Below, in pieces: positions 34,722 to 43,290 of a stretch of DNA of 64,000 bases. The notes under the pieces were generated by a model. That model was not told where the DNA came from and ran no database searches. It saw only the letters and a list, made by a program, of their open reading frames with translations. Source of the DNA: Flavobacterium cupreum (lineage in GTDB: Bacteria; Bacteroidota; Bacteroidia; Flavobacteriales; Flavobacteriaceae); assembly GCF_003996965.1 (NCBI RefSeq), contig NZ_QWDM01000020.1, positions 51,564 through 115,563 of the forward strand, read 5' to 3'. The first letter of the stretch is position 1. Each line of letters begins with the position of its first letter. The translations under genes were made by a program, and so were the position numbers.

Positions 34722-36290
34722 TTAAGAACTACAGGAAAGCATAGAACACCCTACTTTAGAACGGGCCCAATCGGGTCTTTTGGCAAACCATTTTTCCATT
34801 TCCGGCTGTTCGTCATAGGGTTTTTGAAGCAACGAGTACAATTCGCTCACCAAAGAAAAATCACCCTGATCTGCAGCATCAATACTTAATTGCGCCATAT
34901 AATTTCTTAACACATACTTCGGATTTATTGCATTCATTTTAGCAACACGCTCTTCATCTGAAAGCTCTTCTGTTTCTAATCTTTTTAGGTATAAAGAAAA
35001 CCATGTGATCCAGTTGTCCAACACATTGTTGGCAATTTCTTCGGGAATATAAAAAGCATCTTTAATTTTTTCCAGGGCATATTCAGCCGTATCCTCTTTT
35101 TTGATTCGGTTCAGGTTCCTGAAAAAAATTGTCATGTCGGTCTCTGATAATTGTAAATTTTCTTCCAAATCAGTAATTAATCCACTGTCAGTTTCAGTTG
35201 AAGTAAATATACCTAATTTACTTAGGAACATTTCTTTATAATCCGAATCAAATGTATTGATAAAAGATTCCAGAATGTCTTCTAAAGGTTTGGCCTCATT
35301 AAGTAGCGGATAAAGGGCATTGGCCAGCTGATACAAATTCCATTGTGCGACCTGAGGCTGATTTCCAAATCGATATCTTCTGTTTTGACTGTCAGTCGTA
35401 TTTGGCGTCCAGTTTGGATCGTAGTTTTCCAACCAGCCGTACGGACCGTAGTCAATTGTAATTCCGTGAATCGACATATTATCGGTATTCATGACACCAT
35501 GGACAAAACCGACTCTTTGCCAGTGCAAAATCATGTCGCGCGTCGTATCAGCCACTTTTTGGAAAAACTGCAAATATTGTTCTGTAGGCTCACCGTGAAT
35601 TTCTGGGAAATACTGTTTGATGGTATATTCGACAAATTGTTTCAGGTTTTTCAGTTCATTTCGGGAAGTAATCATTTCAAAACTTCCAAAACGAATGAAC
35701 GATGGCGCCACACGACAAACAATTGCACCTTTCTCGTAAGCAGGATTTCCATTATACAAAATGTCACGTAAAACTTCATCACCCGAAAGCATTAAAGAAA
35801 GCGATCGGGTAGTTGGCACACCTAAATAATACATGGCTTCGGCACATAAATATTCCCTGATCGAAGAACGTAAAACTGCCAGACCATCAGCAGTTCTGGA
35901 GTACGGCGTTTTTCCGGCGCCTTTTAACTGAAGGGTAAAAAACTGATTATTATGTTCGACTTCCGTTAAGTTTATGGCACGTCCGTCGCCCAATTGTCCT
36001 GCCCAATTCCCAAATTGGTGACCGGCATAACACATTGCATACGGACGTGTTCCGGGAAGGATTTCTCTACCGGAAAAGATATTTAGAAACGATTCCGACT
36101 GAATTTCATCCTTAGAAATCCCCACCAGCTCCGCTACAGATTCAGAGGCATGAATGAGTTTAGGATCAGCGGGTTTTGTTGGATTTACGTAAGAGAATAG
36201 GGCATTTGAAACCTGACGAATTTCATTGGTTTCGTTCGGGTCTGCTGGCAATTCAACCGTAAATCTATTGTTTATTTTTAAGTTTTTCAT
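34722..36290 (-). CDS. selO: SelO protein adenylyltransferase (YdiU/UPF0061)
   Basis: The 522-residue pseudokinase-fold protein has GHQFGNWAGQLGDGRA (about 90-105), the nucleotide-binding LKGAGKTPYSRTADG (122-136), RSSIREYLCAEA, and the metal site NTDNMSIHGITIDYGPYG (about 267-284). SelO transfers AMP to Ser/Thr/Tyr of redox-related proteins. The C-terminus ends SMLSCSS, so Cys is third from the end, where selenocysteine sits in some eukaryotic SelO proteins. msrA ends 7 bp upstream on the same strand, so the two form a unit with an oxidative-stress theme. Confidence 0.95.
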   Translation of the reverse strand: MKNLKINNRFTVELPADPNETNEIRQVSNALFSYVNPTKPADPKLIHASESVAELVGISKDEIQSESFLNIFSGREILPGTRPYAMCYAGHQFGNWAGQLGDGRAINLTEVEHNNQFFTLQLKGAGKTPYSRTADGLAVLRSSIREYLCAEAMYYLGVPTTRSLSLMLSGDEVLRDILYNGNPAYEKGAIVCRVAPSFIRFGSFEMITSRNELKNLKQFVEYTIKQYFPEIHGEPTEQYLQFFQKVADTTRDMILHWQRVGFVHGVMNTDNMSIHGITIDYGPYGWLENYDPNWTPNTTDSQNRRYRFGNQPQVAQWNLYQLANALYPLLNEAKPLEDILESFINTFDSDYKEMFLSKLGIFTSTETDSGLITDLEENLQLSETDMTIFFRNLNRIKKEDTAEYALEKIKDAFYIPEEIANNVLDNWITWFSLYLKRLETEELSDEERVAKMNAINPKYVLRNYMAQLSIDAADQGDFSLVSELYSLLQKPYDEQPEMEKWFAKRPDWARSKVGCSMLSCSS

Positions 36291-36297
36291 TGTGTTG

Positions 36298-36828
36298 TTA
36301 AGCTAATTTATCAGCGTACATTTTTTTTAATTTTTGTATTTTAGGATCAATCACGATTTCACAGTAAGGAGTGTCCTGATTGTTATTAAAATAGTTTTGA
36401 TGGTCTTCTTCGGCATTATAAAAGACTTCAAAAGGTTTTAGTTCCGTTACAAGAGGATCTTCATATAAAGATGTAACTTCTTCAAATACCTGTTCTGCAA
36501 TTTCTTTTTGAGTGTCATCATGATATAAAATAATCGAACGGTATTGTGTTCCTTTATCACCTCCCTGACGGTTTAAAGTCGTGGGATCGTGACTTGTCAT
36601 AAAAATTAAAATCAGGTCATGATATGAAATTATGTCAGGATTAAAAGATACCTGAATCACTTCGGCATGCCCTGTTCTTCCGGTGCAAACTTCACGATAG
36701 GGCGGATTTTTGATGAAACCACCTGAAAATCCCGATTTTAAGGCCTCTATTCCCTTTAAATGCTGGACCACAGCTTCAATACACCAAAAACATCCTCCAC
36801 CAAAAGTTGCAACTGATAAATTTACCAT
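36298..36828 (-). CDS. msrA: MsrA, peptide methionine (S)-S-oxide reductase
   Basis: The 176-residue protein has the MsrA active-site motif GCFWC (12-16; nucleophile Cys13), followed by GIEALKSGFSGG, TGRTGHAEVIQVSF and the acidic EDHQNYFNNN. MsrA reduces S-epimers of methionine sulfoxide using thioredoxin. No second C-terminal recycling Cys is visible, so resolution may use Cys16 or an external thiol. It lies 7 bp upstream of selO and shares a divergent 180-bp promoter region with the class V aminotransferase. Confidence 0.96.
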   Translation of the reverse strand: MVNLSVATFGGGCFWCIEAVVQHLKGIEALKSGFSGGFIKNPPYREVCTGRTGHAEVIQVSFNPDIISYHDLILIFMTSHDPTTLNRQGGDKGTQYRSIILYHDDTQKEIAEQVFEEVTSLYEDPLVTELKPFEVFYNAEEDHQNYFNNNQDTPYCEIVIDPKIQKLKKMYADKLA

Positions 36829-36978
36829 ATTGTTGTCGTTTAAGTTCTGTTACCCTATTAATCTGGTAGAATATTATGATAATTTTTTATAAAAAAGACT
36901 ATTTAATTAAAGATACCAAAAGGTAATCTAATGTTTGAAGTTTATAATTGATAAATTCTCAATTCTATAAAAAAGCAA

Positions 36979-36986
36979 TATATTTG
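36979..36986 (+). promoter_or_regulatory. Probable -7 box of the class V aminotransferase gene
   Basis: TATATTTG is a full TAnnTTTG match, 23 bp before the ATG. The nearest upstream TTG (36948-36950) is too far away, so only one box is supported. Confidence 0.45.
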
Positions 36987-37008
36987 CAATCAAATACAGG
37001 CACACCCA

Positions 37009-38496
37009 ATGAATAGCAAAAATAGTACCATCACTTTAGAAACCTATTTTCAGGAATTTAGAAAAAATATTGTGGGCGTAGAGCAGGAATTTACGTCTCC
37101 ATACGGCAAAAAAAAGATCATTTATACCGACTGGACTGCCAGTGGAAGGCTGTATCGACCGATAGAAGAGAAACTTCTGAATGAATTTGGCCCTTTTGTT
37201 GCCAATACTCATACTGAAACTACTGTGTCAGGTACTGCCATGACAAAAGCATATCATCATGCCAGAAATATCATCAAGCGTCATACCAATGCCAGTCAGG
37301 ACGATGTTCTGATTACCGACGGTACCGGAATGACGGGCGTAGTCAATAAATTTCAGCGTATTTTGGGTTTAAAAATACCGGAAAATCTAAAAGACTGCAC
37401 GATTGTTCCTGCCGAAAAGAAACCGATTGTTTTTATTTCACATATGGAGCATCATTCGAATCAAACCTCCTGGCTGGAAACGATTGCAGATGTTGAAATT
37501 ATTCCTTCCTGCGAAAAAGGACTTTTTTGCCTGGATAATCTGGAACAATTATTGAAAAAATATAGCGACAGGACCATAAAAATTGCCTCTATTACTTCAT
37601 GCTCGAACGTTACGGGATTAAAAACTCCTTTTCATGAAGCGGCCAAACTGATGCACCAGCACAATGGCGTTTGTTTTGTAGATTTTGCCTGCTCAGGACC
37701 TTATGTAGAAATTGATATGCATCCGGCAGATCCGGAATCGTACTTAGATGCTATTTTCTTCTCTCCGCATAAATTTTTAGGAGGCCCCGGAACTTCAGGT
37801 GTTTTGATTTTCAATAAAAAATTATACCATAATATGATTCCCGACTGTCCGGGAGGAGGAACCGTAAGCTGGACAAATCCGTGGGGTGAACATAAATATG
37901 TTGATAATATTGAAGATCGTGAAGATGGCGGTACTCCAGGATTTCTTCAGGTTATAAAAACGGCTTTGGCCATTGAGCTGAAAGAAGAAATGGGAATTGA
38001 AAATATCCTGCAGCGTGAACATGAAATTGTTGATTTTGTTTTTAATGAACTGGACGCTGTAGCGAATATTAAAATTTTAGCAGGACAGCATAAGAACCGT
38101 CTGGGGGTTGTTTCTTTTTTTATAGATGATCTTCATTTTAATTTAGGTGTAAAATTACTGAATGACAAATTTGGAATTCAAACCCGCGGCGGATGCAGCT
38201 GTGCCGGAACTTACGGGCATTTTTTATTGCATGTAGATCAGGAAACATCAAATAAATTGGTCGATGAAATTACCATTGGTGATTTAATCAAAAAACCGGG
38301 ATGGATCCGAATGTCTATTCACCCAACAACCACTGACGAAGAAATTGCTTTTGTCTGTAAAAGTATTAAAGAACTTGCCGGAAATCATAAAGAGTGGGCT
38401 TTGGATTATTCGTATAATAAAAACACAAACGAGTTTATTCATAAAAATGCCAATTCATTTGAAGACGAATTGGTAGCAGGCTGGTTTAACTCTTAA
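37009..38496 (+). CDS. Class V aminotransferase-fold PLP enzyme (cysteine desulfurase-like)
   Basis: The 495-residue PLP enzyme has the fold type I motifs HMEHHSNQTSW (about 145-155), VDFACSGPY with the PLP Asp, and FFSPHKFLGGPGTSG with the Schiff-base Lys255. A conserved TRGGCSCAGTYGH loop carries Cys residues at the position of the catalytic Cys loop of SufS/NifS. It is longer than SufS (about 400). This clade is usually annotated selenocysteine lyase/cysteine desulfurase-like, with unknown substrate. It has no suf genes nearby. Its neighbours selO and msrA are divergent, so a redox link is only a suggestion. Confidence 0.85.
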   Translation: MNSKNSTITLETYFQEFRKNIVGVEQEFTSPYGKKKIIYTDWTASGRLYRPIEEKLLNEFGPFVANTHTETTVSGTAMTKAYHHARNIIKRHTNASQDDVLITDGTGMTGVVNKFQRILGLKIPENLKDCTIVPAEKKPIVFISHMEHHSNQTSWLETIADVEIIPSCEKGLFCLDNLEQLLKKYSDRTIKIASITSCSNVTGLKTPFHEAAKLMHQHNGVCFVDFACSGPYVEIDMHPADPESYLDAIFFSPHKFLGGPGTSGVLIFNKKLYHNMIPDCPGGGTVSWTNPWGEHKYVDNIEDREDGGTPGFLQVIKTALAIELKEEMGIENILQREHEIVDFVFNELDAVANIKILAGQHKNRLGVVSFFIDDLHFNLGVKLLNDKFGIQTRGGCSCAGTYGHFLLHVDQETSNKLVDEITIGDLIKKPGWIRMSIHPTTTDEEIAFVCKSIKELAGNHKEWALDYSYNKNTNEFIHKNANSFEDELVAGWFNS

Positions 38497-38510
38497 GATT
38501 CTAAATAAAA

Positions 38511-38545
38511 ATAAACCCGACAGATTTGAAAACTGTCGGGTTTAT
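38511..38545. terminator. Terminator built from an AAACCCGACAG palindrome
   Basis: The arms ATAAACCCGACAG / CTGTCGGGTTTAT with a 9-nt loop are followed by TTTTTATTT. It lies between convergent genes. A related, longer palindrome occurs at 57123-57155, so this is one member of a small repeat family. Confidence 0.85.
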
Positions 38546-38556
38546 TTTTATTTCAA

Positions 38557-39027
38557 CTATTTTGATTCCTGAAATTTTTTGAGCGACAATAACGCCTGTT
38601 TCTGAATTTTCCCCTGAAAAAAACCGGTCCAGCCCAATAAGAGGCCGCTAAGGCCAAAAGCTTGTTTGGACCATTTCCACATATCAAAATGATCGGTATG
38701 TTTAATGATCAAACCATCCTGAAAAACAAATTCGGCATAAATACGGTTTACAACATTTCTGTTTGTTCTGCTGAAATTATAGGTGGCAACCCAGTTGGCA
38801 GAACCCGAAAATTCATCGGCCTTCACATTTGAAAATTCAATTTTTATATTCCCTTTGCTTCTTAAAAGCAACATTTCCCACATTTGAGAAACTTGTTCTT
38901 CCTTTAGCAAACCAAACGCAGGATCAATAAAATGTATTTTTGGATGATAGCATTCGCTCATGGTCTTATAGTCCCCATTTCCAAAAGCCGTATAGAACTT
39001 AGCAATTAAATTTTCGTTTGAATTCAT
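38557..39027 (-). CDS. NTF2/SnoaL-like protein
   Basis: The 156-residue protein has the cone-shaped NTF2-like pattern: IAKFYTAFGNGDYKTMSECY at the N-terminus, the following HPKIHFIDPAFG, and the strand WVATYNFSRT. Family members include ketosteroid isomerases and many proteins with unknown ligands. The C-terminal WKWSKQAFGLSGLLLGWT is typical of a flavobacterial subgroup. It has no signal peptide. The cluster 39077-41439 lies just upstream on the same strand, but the 49-bp gap does not prove co-transcription. Confidence 0.85.
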   Translation of the reverse strand: MNSNENLIAKFYTAFGNGDYKTMSECYHPKIHFIDPAFGLLKEEQVSQMWEMLLLRSKGNIKIEFSNVKADEFSGSANWVATYNFSRTNRNVVNRIYAEFVFQDGLIIKHTDHFDMWKWSKQAFGLSGLLLGWTGFFQGKIQKQALLSLKKFQESK

Positions 39028-39076
39028 TTTTTAATAATTAGATCCTAAATATAAGACATATTGTATTGAAAATTAT

Positions 39077-39601
39077 TTACAAAACGCTAATTTCTTTTGC
39101 AGTATCATATGATTTTTTGGAAGTGTCGAATGCTGTGGAAAAATAGTCTGTCTTATTGACTGTCGTAAAATATCCGGTTTGATTTCCGAATGTATTGGAG
39201 CCTCCGACGATAATAAACCTAATACCTTTAATATCAGTCTTTTTCAATTTAACCATTTCTGCCGGCGTAAAATAATAATACGAAGTTGTTTTGCCATCAG
39301 CCGACTCTTTAACATTTTTATCTACACAAGCGATAACATCGCCATTGGCTAAATCTACATAAACACCACCTGAAATCCTTGATTTCTCACTGGCTGTCGC
39401 AATTGATAATTTTAAAATTCCGCCTTTTTCTGTTTTTGCCACCTGAACTTTTGTTTCTCCGGTGTATGCATATTTTTCGCAGATAAAAGTATACTCCTGT
39501 GTAGCGGGAAAAGGTTTTGAACCGTTTACTGTCATAGTTTCCTGAGCACTTGCCAGAGTCGAAATGAACAACAACACAAAAAGAGGGAATTTTAAAGTCA
39601 T
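39077..39601 (-). CDS. Exported protein of unknown function
   Basis: The 174-residue protein has a signal peptide (MTLKFPLFVLLFISTLASAQ). The mature part is beta-rich with repeated charged strands (EYTFICEKYAYTGETKVQV, GGVYVDLANGDVIACVDKN, IKGIRFIIVGGS). I do not recognise a family. It ends the cluster that contains a lipoprotein, an M23 peptidase and a spermidine-synthase-like gene; its start lies 5 bp after the lipoprotein's stop, so it is surely co-transcribed with it. Confidence 0.75.
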   Translation of the reverse strand: MTLKFPLFVLLFISTLASAQETMTVNGSKPFPATQEYTFICEKYAYTGETKVQVAKTEKGGILKLSIATASEKSRISGGVYVDLANGDVIACVDKNVKESADGKTTSYYYFTPAEMVKLKKTDIKGIRFIIVGGSNTFGNQTGYFTTVNKTDYFSTAFDTSKKSYDTAKEISVL

Positions 39602-39606
39602 ATTTT

Positions 39607-40080
39607 TTATTCTTTTAATTTAGTTTCGAAATTCTCTTCCCAGTCCATTGATTTTATGGCTGAAATTAAATTTTCTTCGTTCACAAAAACACGAAGCTCT
39701 TTGTTGGCTACCTTTTTGGTATAAGAGGCATGATAACGGTAAATTGTTTCCCGTTTGGTTTTGTAAACACCGTCTAATTTCAAATCAATAAAACTTCCGT
39801 AATACTGTCTGAACCGCTGGCATGTTTTTGTCAGGCGCTCCTCGGTGGTATTTTCCATAACCGATTGTGTCACTTCAGTTTCATTAAACGGTTTGAACTT
39901 AGAGGTATTACAGGTTTCCAGAACCCTCCTCCCTAAATCATACGCTTTTTTCTGCTGATTGGAATTAATTTCGGACGGTTCAATTTTTGTAATTTTCAGG
40001 TCCTCAGTATCTCTGCTGACTGTTTTTGATTTACATCCCACTAATAAGGACAAACATATAATCAATATTGCTTTCTTCAT
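39607..40080 (-). CDS. Small lipoprotein of unknown function
   Basis: The 157-residue protein opens with a lipobox (MKKAILIICLSLLVGCKSKT, lipidated Cys16). The rest is soluble and basic, with RFRQYYGSFIDLKLDGVYKT and TIYRYHASYTKKVANKELR, which look like a small alpha/beta domain of the kind seen in DUF-type lipoproteins. No known motif. It lies 6 bp after the M23 gene stop and 5 bp before the next exported gene. Confidence 0.75.
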   Translation of the reverse strand: MKKAILIICLSLLVGCKSKTVSRDTEDLKITKIEPSEINSNQQKKAYDLGRRVLETCNTSKFKPFNETEVTQSVMENTTEERLTKTCQRFRQYYGSFIDLKLDGVYKTKRETIYRYHASYTKKVANKELRVFVNEENLISAIKSMDWEENFETKLKE

Positions 40081-40086
40081 AACTAT

Positions 40087-40764
40087 TTATGTTATTTTTA
40101 ATAATAAGTTAGGGTCGGGACAATTTTCTATATAAAAATTCAGGTCATTTATATTGCAGACTCCCGGATAATCGCCATTGTAATTTTCAATACTATTGAT
40201 AATCTGAAAATGCAAATGGGGGGCATAATCCCCGTTAACTGTTGAATTTCCGAAAGTCGCAAAACTTTCCCCTTTTTTGAAAATGTCACCAACCGTAAGG
40301 TTTTCTATACTTTCTAACGACAAATGTCCGTATAAAGTATAAAATTTTTCATTTTCCACTTCATGTTCCATAATGATAGTAGGGCCATAATCTCCCAAAC
40401 CAATATTGTTTTTAAAACTATGGATTCTTCCATCAAGCGGTGCTATAATTTTTGTTTCTACTTTTCCCCATAAATCCAATCCAATGTGAATGTTGCGCTC
40501 CGGCCGTGATCCGTCTTTAAAAATGCTGCTTCTCTGATAAAGATTCCGCCCTTCGATATACCCGCCAAATGCAATTTCAGCATTATTTCTTTCTAAATAA
40601 TTTGAAATAAAAACTTCAAATTCGGCAGCGCTTACAGGTTTGTTTTTAACTAATTCCTTGTTAGTGACCGATAAGTCTAATGGAATGTATTTTGAAAAAT
40701 TAATACTGGAGTCAATTACTTTTGTAGCAGGCAAGGCTTTTAAAATGGAGACAAGAGTTTTCAT
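40087..40764 (-). CDS. M23 family peptidase without signal peptide
   Basis: The 225-residue protein carries the LytM/M23 zinc motif: HIGLD (H93 to D97), the core GPTIIMEHE and YTLYGHLSLESI, and HLHFQ near 183. M23 enzymes cut peptidoglycan peptide crosslinks outside the cytoplasm. Here no signal peptide is found: the N-terminal 40 residues are LVSILKALPATKVIDSS, not a membrane helix. It therefore may act in the cytoplasm or have another substrate, an oddity. It is 9 bp after the spermidine-synthase-like gene and 6 bp before the lipoprotein. Confidence 0.88.
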   Translation of the reverse strand: MKTLVSILKALPATKVIDSSINFSKYIPLDLSVTNKELVKNKPVSAAEFEVFISNYLERNNAEIAFGGYIEGRNLYQRSSIFKDGSRPERNIHIGLDLWGKVETKIIAPLDGRIHSFKNNIGLGDYGPTIIMEHEVENEKFYTLYGHLSLESIENLTVGDIFKKGESFATFGNSTVNGDYAPHLHFQIINSIENYNGDYPGVCNINDLNFYIENCPDPNLLLKIT

Positions 40765-40773
40765 AAGGGTAAA

Positions 40774-41439
40774 TTAGGCTACTTTTTCAATGATTATTAA
40801 TTCGTTATGATCTTCTATTCGGGGCAACATTTTTGACGTAAACAATTTAGGATTTATTTCTGAAATGTACTTCCTGTTTCTTACATTATGTGCTTCATCG
40901 AGAATCATGGTATTAAAAAGGATGAAACCCCGGTTTTTCAGAAGAGAACAGACCCGCTCGCTAAAAAACTTTTCAAATAGAAAATTAGGCATTTTTATGT
41001 CTTCAAAAACATCAATGATAATTAAATTGTATTGCTCTTTTGTTTTTAAGACAAATTCAAACGCATCGTCAATAATAATCTCCAGCTGTTTGATCTGGTC
41101 GAGATTAAAATACTGGTTCGCAATCTGAATGATATCCGGATCAATTTCAACACCTGTTATTTTACGTTTATATTCAATTTCATCGACCAGGGTTTTAATA
41201 ACACTTCCACCGGCAACCCCAAGCAAAAGAATATGATCCATTTCCAGAATATTTTTATAGCCGATAGTTCTGAGCCCATACCTTAATATACGCTGCAGGC
41301 TTCCGTAAGAATAATTGGTGTTTTCAGAATCCAGTACTAATTCTCCATTGGCCCAGGTTACTTCAATGACCTTGCTTCTGGCTGATTTTTTTTTAAATAT
41401 TTTTATAGGAATCAGATAGCTGAATATTTTTTGAATCAT
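40774..41439 (-). CDS. Spermidine-synthase-like methyltransferase-fold protein
   Basis: The 221-residue protein has a Rossmann-like fold with LLLGVAGGSVIKTL (motif I, about 68-81), TGVEIDPDIIQIA (about 95-107), IIIDDAFEF and IIIDVFEDIKMP. This matches the C-terminal part of spermidine synthases (SpeE) or of orphan SAM-dependent proteins. It lacks the N-terminal strand domain in full and the residues that bind putrescine cannot be confirmed, so aminopropyl transfer is not shown. It heads a four-gene minus-strand run (41439 to 39077) with gaps of 5-9 bp, an unusual context for a polyamine enzyme. Confidence 0.82.
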   Translation of the reverse strand: MIQKIFSYLIPIKIFKKKSARSKVIEVTWANGELVLDSENTNYSYGSLQRILRYGLRTIGYKNILEMDHILLLGVAGGSVIKTLVDEIEYKRKITGVEIDPDIIQIANQYFNLDQIKQLEIIIDDAFEFVLKTKEQYNLIIIDVFEDIKMPNFLFEKFFSERVCSLLKNRGFILFNTMILDEAHNVRNRKYISEINPKLFTSKMLPRIEDHNELIIIEKVA

Positions 41440-41504
41440 TTTGTCCTCGTTTTACCCAAAAATACCATTTAAATCTTTTATTTTGCCTGAAAAAATAAAT
41501 TTTA

Positions 41505-42056
41505 ATGAAGAAACAGTTGTATAAATTTATCTTTTTTAAGCTAATGGGCTGGAAGATAGTGGGGATTGAAAATGCGGAAGTAAAAAAATGTATCCTGATG
41601 GTAATGCCTCATACCAGCAATCATGATTTTTATTTGGGAATTTTCACGAGAGGAATTTCCGGATTAGAAATGAATTGGGTTGGAAAGAAAGAATTATTTA
41701 AGTTTCCGTTCGGCTATTATTTCAGAAGCGTGGGAGGTGAACCGTTAGACCGTTCGGGAGGATTGAATAAAGTAGATTCCATAGCGGCTATTTTTGAGCG
41801 CAAGGAAGTTTTCCGCTTAGCTGTTGCTCCGGAAGGAACGCGTACAAAAGTTGCTGAAATAAAAAGCGGTTTTTATTATATAGCACTTAAAGCGAATGTT
41901 CCCATAGTGCCTGTAGCTTTTGACTGGGGCAAAAAGGAAGTGAACTTCGGAAAACCTTTTTTTCCAACCGGAAATTATGAAGCCGATTTACAAATATTAA
42001 AAAAACATTACGACGGCATTGCAGGTAAAATTCCTGAAAGAGTTTATCACTTTTAA
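41505..42056 (+). CDS. 1-acyl-glycerol-3-phosphate acyltransferase (PlsC-like)
   Basis: The 183-residue protein has the acyltransferase motif H36-TSNH-D41 (HX4D), followed by VAPEGTRTK (motif III, about 105-113) and NVPIVPVAFDW. PlsC-type enzymes acylate lysophosphatidate at the membrane; small members like this may act on other lipids. It is shorter than E. coli PlsC (245). It is divergent from the spermidine-synthase-like gene across 65 bp. Confidence 0.9.
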   Translation: MKKQLYKFIFFKLMGWKIVGIENAEVKKCILMVMPHTSNHDFYLGIFTRGISGLEMNWVGKKELFKFPFGYYFRSVGGEPLDRSGGLNKVDSIAAIFERKEVFRLAVAPEGTRTKVAEIKSGFYYIALKANVPIVPVAFDWGKKEVNFGKPFFPTGNYEADLQILKKHYDGIAGKIPERVYHF

Positions 42057-42138
42057 CAAAACAATAATAATATTAACAAGATAAAAACCATAATTATAAT
42101 TTTATCGTAAGTATAAGTAACTTTCTAAAATTATAATT

Positions 42139-43152
42139 ATGAAAAATCTATTTATTACATCTGCATTTTTGGTTTTACTTTTTGCATCTTGCGATAGTAA
42201 CGACTCTGATAACAACGATAGTACACAAGTACCTGAATTAACATTGGTTACTTCGAGTAATACTTCTGGGAAAATTACTTACACAGATTTATTGGCAACT
42301 GCACCAATGGTAAAATCTTTTAACATAGCATCACTGGATGCTGAAGGAATCTCATATGACAGTACAACAGATGCTGTTATAGTAGCTTCACGAACAAATA
42401 ATAAATTAGAAACCTATAGCGGAATCAAAAGTGCTGCGAAAGCAGGTACAGAGAATTTGACGGTTTCCCTGAGTAGTTTGACCGGTGAATTTACCAACGC
42501 CCGCGAAACTGCTGTTTCAGGAGACATAGTTGTAGTGGCTCAGGATCAGCTTGCTTCCAACGGAATGCTAAATAAGTTCTTTGTTTATAAAAAAACTGCT
42601 GCAAATTTTTCTTTGTTGAAAACATTTACCACAGATTTTAAATTGTGGGGCATTCACATTAATGGAAATGATTTATATGCTGTTGCTGATTTAACAGGGG
42701 ATTTGGTTTACTTTAAAGATTATATGAGTAATGCTTCGGGAGCAATTACCGCAACCAAAAGAGTTTCAATTGCAGGTTTAACACGTTCGCATGGTATAAC
42801 TTATTCAGCATCAGATGATGTAATGATTTTAACAGACGTAGCAAGCGCAGCATCAGGAACAGACGGGGGATTGATTGTAATAAAAAACTTTTCAACTGTT
42901 TTTAGTGCTACAATGTCCGGCGGAACAATTGCTTTAATGAATCAGATTAGAGTTTATGGACCCAATTCAACACTGGGGAATCCTGTAGATGTTGCTTATG
43001 ATTCTGTTACCAAAAAGATTTATGTAGCCGAGAGACTTAATGCAGGCGGACAAGTGTTGACTTTTAACAATCCGACAATGACGGGTGATTTTGCTCCGGT
43101 AAATGTAAGGGCTGAAGCAGGAGTAACTTCGATATTTATAGTGAGAAAATAA
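42139..43152 (+). CDS. Lipoprotein with beta-propeller-like repeats
   Basis: The 337-residue protein has a lipobox (MKNLFITSAFLVLLFASC, Cys18) and a Ser/Asp/Asn-rich linker. The body has weak repeats (ISYDSTTDAVIVASRTN, WGIHINGNDLYAVADLTGD, ITYSASDDVMILTDVA, VDVAYDSVTKKIYVAERLN), each resembling a YVTN/NHL-like blade, so a propeller is likely. No catalytic motif is visible. It is monocistronic, with a terminator 23 bp after the stop. Confidence 0.75.
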   Translation: MKNLFITSAFLVLLFASCDSNDSDNNDSTQVPELTLVTSSNTSGKITYTDLLATAPMVKSFNIASLDAEGISYDSTTDAVIVASRTNNKLETYSGIKSAAKAGTENLTVSLSSLTGEFTNARETAVSGDIVVVAQDQLASNGMLNKFFVYKKTAANFSLLKTFTTDFKLWGIHINGNDLYAVADLTGDLVYFKDYMSNASGAITATKRVSIAGLTRSHGITYSASDDVMILTDVASAASGTDGGLIVIKNFSTVFSATMSGGTIALMNQIRVYGPNSTLGNPVDVAYDSVTKKIYVAERLNAGGQVLTFNNPTMTGDFAPVNVRAEAGVTSIFIVRK

Positions 43153-43174
43153 CTATTCTTTATTTTATAACTGG

Positions 43175-43213
43175 AACGGCCTAAATTCAAATCTGGATTC
43201 AGGCCGTTTTTTA
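43175..43213 (+). terminator. Terminator after the lipoprotein gene
   Basis: AACGGCCT (43175-43182) pairs with AGGCCGTT (43201-43208), with extra pairing of AAATTCA and the facing TGGATTC region, followed by TTTTATT. Confidence 0.75.
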
Positions 43214-43290
43214 TTGTATTATCAAATCCCATAAGAATCCCTTAGATGAAAATTATTTTATTTTTTTTTCAAATATCCGTTATTTTCAAA

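Noticed and set aside
35343..35771. 142-codon plus-strand frame inside selO
   Set aside because: It is antisense to the well-conserved SelO core, with no protein-like motif and no promoter.
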